From contig NW_024037058.1 of the NCBI RefSeq assembly GCF_015706575.1, positions 13,475,547 to 13,539,546 on the forward strand: a DNA stretch of 64,000 nt. Direction: 5' to 3'. The notes beneath the pieces were generated by a model, which was not told the DNA's origin, did not search any database, and saw only the letters and a list, made by a program, of their open reading frames with translations. The stretch comes from Patiria miniata (Eukaryota; Echinodermata; Asteroidea; Valvatida; Asterinidae). Positions 59,661 through 64,000 of this stretch are shown here, piece by piece. Positions within the stretch are counted from its first letter, which is position 1; every line of letters starts with the position of its first letter. A program made the position numbers and the translations under genes.

Positions 59661-62205
59661 AAGCGGTGGATTTACTTCAAAACAAGAACTTTTGGGCACC
59701 CAGTTTGAAGATGAACGCATGCCTTCGGACGTATTTTTAGCTGTTTCGGAAAGTCAGCCGAAGCAGCTCTTGTTTTCGTTAAGATTTATTTTTCCTTGTT
59801 CTTTTTTTCAGACTCCTCTCCATAGGTTTTGTACATGTTTTAATTCTACCCATACACTTTGGCACTTTCGTAAATCCGATCGACTTCAGACTTGGCACAC
59901 ATTGACCACCTGTCCACCCGAAGATGTGTAACAGTCGAAACAGCTGTTTGACCACACACCCATTTCTGGTTCACTTTAATATAGACAATGGATAGTTTTC
60001 ATAACCAATACTTAGAGCACAATTCCTCACCAAAGGATATATCCACACAGACGCCTGTGCCCTTAAGCTTAAAATCCGCCTAAAAGTCCCCCTCCCGATC
60101 AGCCTATTTTTGCAAAGGTTACGACCCTCTTGCGTTTCAGCACGCTCGCATCATCCCAGATGTTTGCTTGTCCTGCACAGATAAAGAACAAAATATTCCC
60201 TGAAAAGCTGCGAAAGGGAGGGACGAAATGTCAGGGCGGCGCATTTTTTGAGGTTGAACCCGCCGTGGGCTCGACATTTTCCCTGGGCAATCTTGCCGTC
60301 ACACTCGCTCTCCGTAAACACAGGCTTAGTGTGCATCTACAGCATCTCGGGTATAGGATACCCAGTACACGGCCTTTGGGTAATTGAGAATCAACCGATT
60401 CCCTGTTCTCTGTTTTCTGATTCCACGTGTTCCCAATCAGCTCAGTTCCCAACCTCGGCCCCAGAGAGAGGGAGAAAGGTAGAGCAAGCACCTTGTGGTC
60501 GTTAGTGCGCATTTCCCTGAGCTGCAAAGGGTGTCCCCCGCCGGCCATGGAACGACCACGTCACGGTCTCTCAACAATGGTGTTTGGTCAGGTTGCATTG
60601 ATTTACGTTTAGCTTGTCCTCACTGCCTTATCCGAGGATGCTGGACCACTGGCGACCTCTATTCCTTTGTGCTCTCGATAGATACATTTTGTATAGACTC
60701 CGTGCGCAAATACCATAACCCCAACGGTTAAAAAGAGAGAGAGTCAAACACATTGCCGTTCGCTCCCCCCCCTCCCCAACGGCCCTAGCCCATAGTAAGC
60801 TACCCAGAATGCATTGCGTTTCCGTACAGATTTTTGAACAAGCGACAAAGAAACCCACGGTCTCATCCCTAGCATGCAACATCTCTTATAATCTCACTGA
60901 CCACAACCAATTAAGGCAAAAGCGCGCCAGTGTACTGGGAGATTCATCTATAAGCACGTCTCTGCAAATAATAACTGTTATCAGAAGTCGTTGTACATGT
61001 ACACCAAAACACTTCCCGTTGCTACCCTAAGTGGTCCGTTGTGCCCCAACGTTACAAAACTTCAAGGATCACCTACTAAAGATCGAGCTGGCTTACCTAC
61101 ATAAATGTACCAACAACCATGGCGTCGATCGCCAGGATGCCCCGCCCCCCACCCCAACCCCGGAAAAACACCCCCCCCCCAAAAAAAAAAAAAGAAGGAG
61201 AAAAAAGAAGACGAGGTGGGAAGTCATATTGCTGTTAATTTAATGCACATTAACCGCAGGGGGGGGGGGGGTCAATGGGGGTGGGGTAGGCAAATGATCA
61301 ATTGACAATATGCAAGAGAAAGTACATGGATTTTTGGAAAATAATAATGTGCTTTGCCCCCCCCCCGGAAAAGAATACTGGCTCATGCCAACAACTAGTT
61401 TGCACCGACTTGCATTGCGCTAACTGTACGCGATAGGCAAGCCACACCAGGCGTTTGTATACAGAAGCTAACAGATGCAGATGCAGATGCCCCCAAGAGC
61501 GCCAGACTTGTGAGAGGGTGGGCCAAGGGAAACATTGCCGCCTCATGCCTTGCGCTAGCTGACGCGAAGATGCTGCAGATTTGTGCAAATCACAGATATC
61601 GGGTCGCAGGTTCAAACTCCGCTCGCGCTCCAGCCAATTTCTTTCTCCACCTTGAAAATTACCTAATTAAGAATTAACAAACTTATTGATTCTTCTGATG
61701 TGGTGTGGCAATTTGGATGAAGTCGTACCGTGCGTACTTCGCGAGCGGCGCCCACTGGGGCTCTCGAAAGTAGTCACAAAGCGCCCTCTCTTCCTGCATT
61801 AGTCCATTATAACCTAGGCCATGGACGACCCACGCGCAAGAATTGCACGTATTTTGTCTTATGGTAATGACTTAGCACTTATCCAAATGCTTTGCAATGC
61901 CTGCGTTTCCTGTTTTTGTAAAAGAAAACGGACCCAATACCGAGCCTGTATCAGGAAACTAAATTCATGAAACTAGATCCAAAAGCTAAGGCCGTAGAAA
62001 TAACCCGAGATTTTGAAAGTGAAACACCGAAACACCATTAGGCGTACTCTACTACTGTATTCATTTTGTACACCAACTTCCCTTCTCATTTTACATTATA
62101 TAATCATATTCATGTATAATGGTAGTATATTGTGCTTATACCAAAGACCCCCTGTGTAATTTCCCTATATCGAATTACCATCACGCTTTATCATCGTGCC
62201 GAGAG
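59660..62205. other. Unassigned DNA, no gene recognised
   Basis: Holds a CT/GA-rich patch near 60735, a GC-mixed stretch at 60150-60600 with no matching family that I know, and C, A and G runs at 61170-61270 and 61362. A tRNA-like piece lies near 61555-61625: GCGCTAGCTGACGCGA, then TCGCAGGTTCAAACTCC as B box. Confidence 0.4.
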
Positions 62206-62206
62206 C

Positions 62207-62582
62207 ATGGGCGTCAATCCTTGGGGGGGGGGGGGGGGGGGGGAGGGGGGACAGGGGGACATGTCCCCCCCACACTTTTTGAAGGATGGGGGACACAATA
62301 TCAAATGCCCCCCCCCCCCCCAGATTTTTGAACTCGTGTCTCATTTACAGGGCCCTATTATGTGCTACAACGTATCTTTTGCTAAGAAAATATTGGTTAA
62401 AGTGGTCAAAAATTTACTCAGATCGCACCACAGAGCATCTAGAATCGTTTTTTTCCCCTTCGGGGCCCTTAAGCGGACCCCGAACCCCACGCCGTAAGGG
62501 CTTCGCGCTTCGCATCAATTCTGATCAAGGTATATGTCCCCCCCCCCATCCCAACGTTTGAGAAGCGATTGACGCCCCTGGC
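62207..62582. mobile_element. GGGCGTCAATCC-ended element with G/C tracts
   Basis: The left GGGCGTCAATCCTTGGGG and right GATTGACGCCCCTGG are inverted ends. Inside are long G and C runs near 62222 and 62310, and the CAGATCGCACCACAGAGCAT segment shared with 59.6 kb. Non-coding. Confidence 0.65.
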
Positions 62583-62957
62583 CGAGAGGGTCGGGTTTGA
62601 ATGCTGCGCTTTCTTGCGAGTCCGTTGAGATTCAAAGTTTATTAAATCGTTTGTCAAGAAATGTCATATTTTTTTTCCGACGCAGGCGTGAGCACTAGCC
62701 GTGACCCCCCCCCCCCCGAGTTTTTCATTGATCGTGCAAAGGAAAAAAGTGCTCACTAACGACCATAGTGTGATAGTTGCAATACATGTATTACGTACTT
62801 GAAGTTTGACCGATTGAGCTAAAACCTAACACAGTATGGATGTCTCTGTAGGCATATCCATTCTAAGTTTCACGACAATCTGTTGTGGAATGGCTGAGAA
62901 TTAGTAGGGAAGGGTTCGAAACCTCCCCGGCTATGAGTTGGAAAAAAAATGTGCTTG

Positions 62958-63339
62958 TTTAGGCCAAAAAAAAAAGTCTCCGGTTTCTGGTATGCGCGCG
63001 CGTCGCCGTAGCCATGCGCGTCGGCAAAATGAAAACGTTTTTTTTTCAATAAAAGATGATGTCTCAAAACCGCCAAACTCACTGGTTTGACTGGAATCCT
63101 GCTGCTTCACAATTTTAACGTATTTTTAGATGGGGTTATGATCGAGAATAAGCTTTATATGGCCTCTCTGGACTCCCATATATTTGCACTAAGTTTAGTC
63201 GGGCACCATTTGCAGTCATCAGCATACATTTGAAGCAAAAAAACAGGTAAAAAAAAAAAAAAAAAAGCCGCGTCGCCGCACCACTTTTTGGGCAAGCTTC
63301 ATACCAGAAACCGGAGACTTTTTTTTTTGGCCTTAGGAT
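62958..63339. mobile_element. PIF/Harbinger-type MITE family H, copy 3
   Basis: TTA then GGCCAAAAAAAAAAGTCTCC at the left; GGAGACTTTTTTTTTTGGCC then TTA at the right. The interior matches the copies at 23.6 and 29.3 kb. Confidence 0.85.
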
Positions 63340-63487
63340 TATAAGTCTACCTCAGATGCGATACTTGTTTTGATACCAACTCTTTACAACCCTTGTCCAG
63401 CCTTTCTGGAAAGGGGGAGACCATGTCCCGATAGAGATGTTGTGATAGGATTTGTGGAGGGGTGTCGCTAAATAAATATATTTCTAT

Positions 63488-63559
63488 TAAAAAAAAATGC
63501 ATTTGAAGTGCGAAAAGATGAGGGGTTTGAAGCCATTCGACAACAGCTCCGTGATGACA
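63488..63559 (+). CDS. Very tentative short exon
   Basis: One frame reads AFEVRKDEGFEAIRQQLRDD and stops being plausible at GTAAGT, a good donor. No convincing acceptor is seen (preceding DNA is A-rich), and the family is unknown. May be chance. Confidence 0.15.
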
Positions 63560-64000
63560 GTAAGTATATCAACACCTAAGGGTCACGGCTCGGGTTGATC
63601 TGCCCTTGAAAATGGATAGATATGTGGCAGGTTTCATCGCAACGGCAGGTTTCTTCCGGTTTGCCCCTCCCTTGTTGCTCGGGGAGGAAAAGGGTGGAGA
63701 CAGGGGATAGTGCGAGATGATGTGATGGGATTGAGTGGGAGGGAATGTGGGAGGGAGGGGTATGTCAGAGGTATGTATTTGTCTTTTCACAGAAAGTTAT
63801 ATACATTCGCCTTTCACAAATAAAAATCATAACAGTTTCTTCATACAGAGTGAGTCAACAAGAAAGCAATCAAACTTGAAACACCAATGACGTATATCTT
63901 AAACGAGCATGCATCTTCCACTCATCTAAAAAAAAATTACTGAAATTGATCCATACTATCAGAAGTTATGCACGTTTTACCAAAAAGAAGCCATTTTTAT
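63560..64000. other. Right edge, no gene seen
   Basis: A GGGAGGG-rich purine stretch near 63735 and AT-rich DNA to the end. Confidence 0.4.

Overview
This is animal nuclear DNA with no bacterial or organellar features. It holds a vertebrate-style split gene, intronless G-protein-coupled receptor (GPCR) genes in tandem, LINE and tRNA-derived SINE remnants, dense small inverted-repeat elements, and a piece of nuclear rDNA. Recurrent TAGGCCTA and ACATGTACATGTA motifs, an intronless receptor expansion and foldback elements suggest a marine invertebrate deuterostome. An echinoderm is my best guess; hemichordate or amphioxus remain possible.

Left part (about 1-33.9 kb): a tandem receptor array of five units. 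Each unit has a decayed class A receptor copy on the plus strand (type B) facing an open, intronless class A receptor gene on the minus strand (type A). The five A genes are near 3.7-4.8, 10.9-12.1, 18.3-19.4, 27.4-28.5 and 32.2-33.3 kb. Four keep a C-terminal DTHL/DTYL tail; the fifth lost it through a small insertion. All five B copies are dead and several carry transposon insertions. Units 1 and 2 share a 2-kb upstream repeat with an internal 152-bp tandem repeat. Units 3, 4 and 5 share a different upstream sequence. Unit 4 is swollen by nested elements.

Middle (about 34-42 kb): an isolated degenerate 3' end of 18S rRNA with ITS1-like sequence, then a 4.98-kb foldback element. Its long inverted arms carry 21-bp minisatellite arrays in opposite orientation, and it has a 6-bp target-site duplication.

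Right part (about 43-59 kb): one complete housekeeping gene on the plus strand, SEC61A, the channel subunit of the ER protein translocon. Twelve coding exons are clear and a tiny first exon is proposed, giving 475 codons before the stop. Its introns hold a 903-bp near-perfect palindrome, foldback elements, two SINEs, MITEs and a 38-bp perfect palindrome. From about 59.2 kb to the end I see only repeats and unassigned sequence.

The receptors probably act in chemosensing or signalling at the cell surface, while SEC61A is a neighbour with an unrelated general role. A recurring theme is short inverted-repeat elements whose interiors are filled with many copies of one 5-7 bp motif in both orientations. 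At least four such elements with different motifs occur here.
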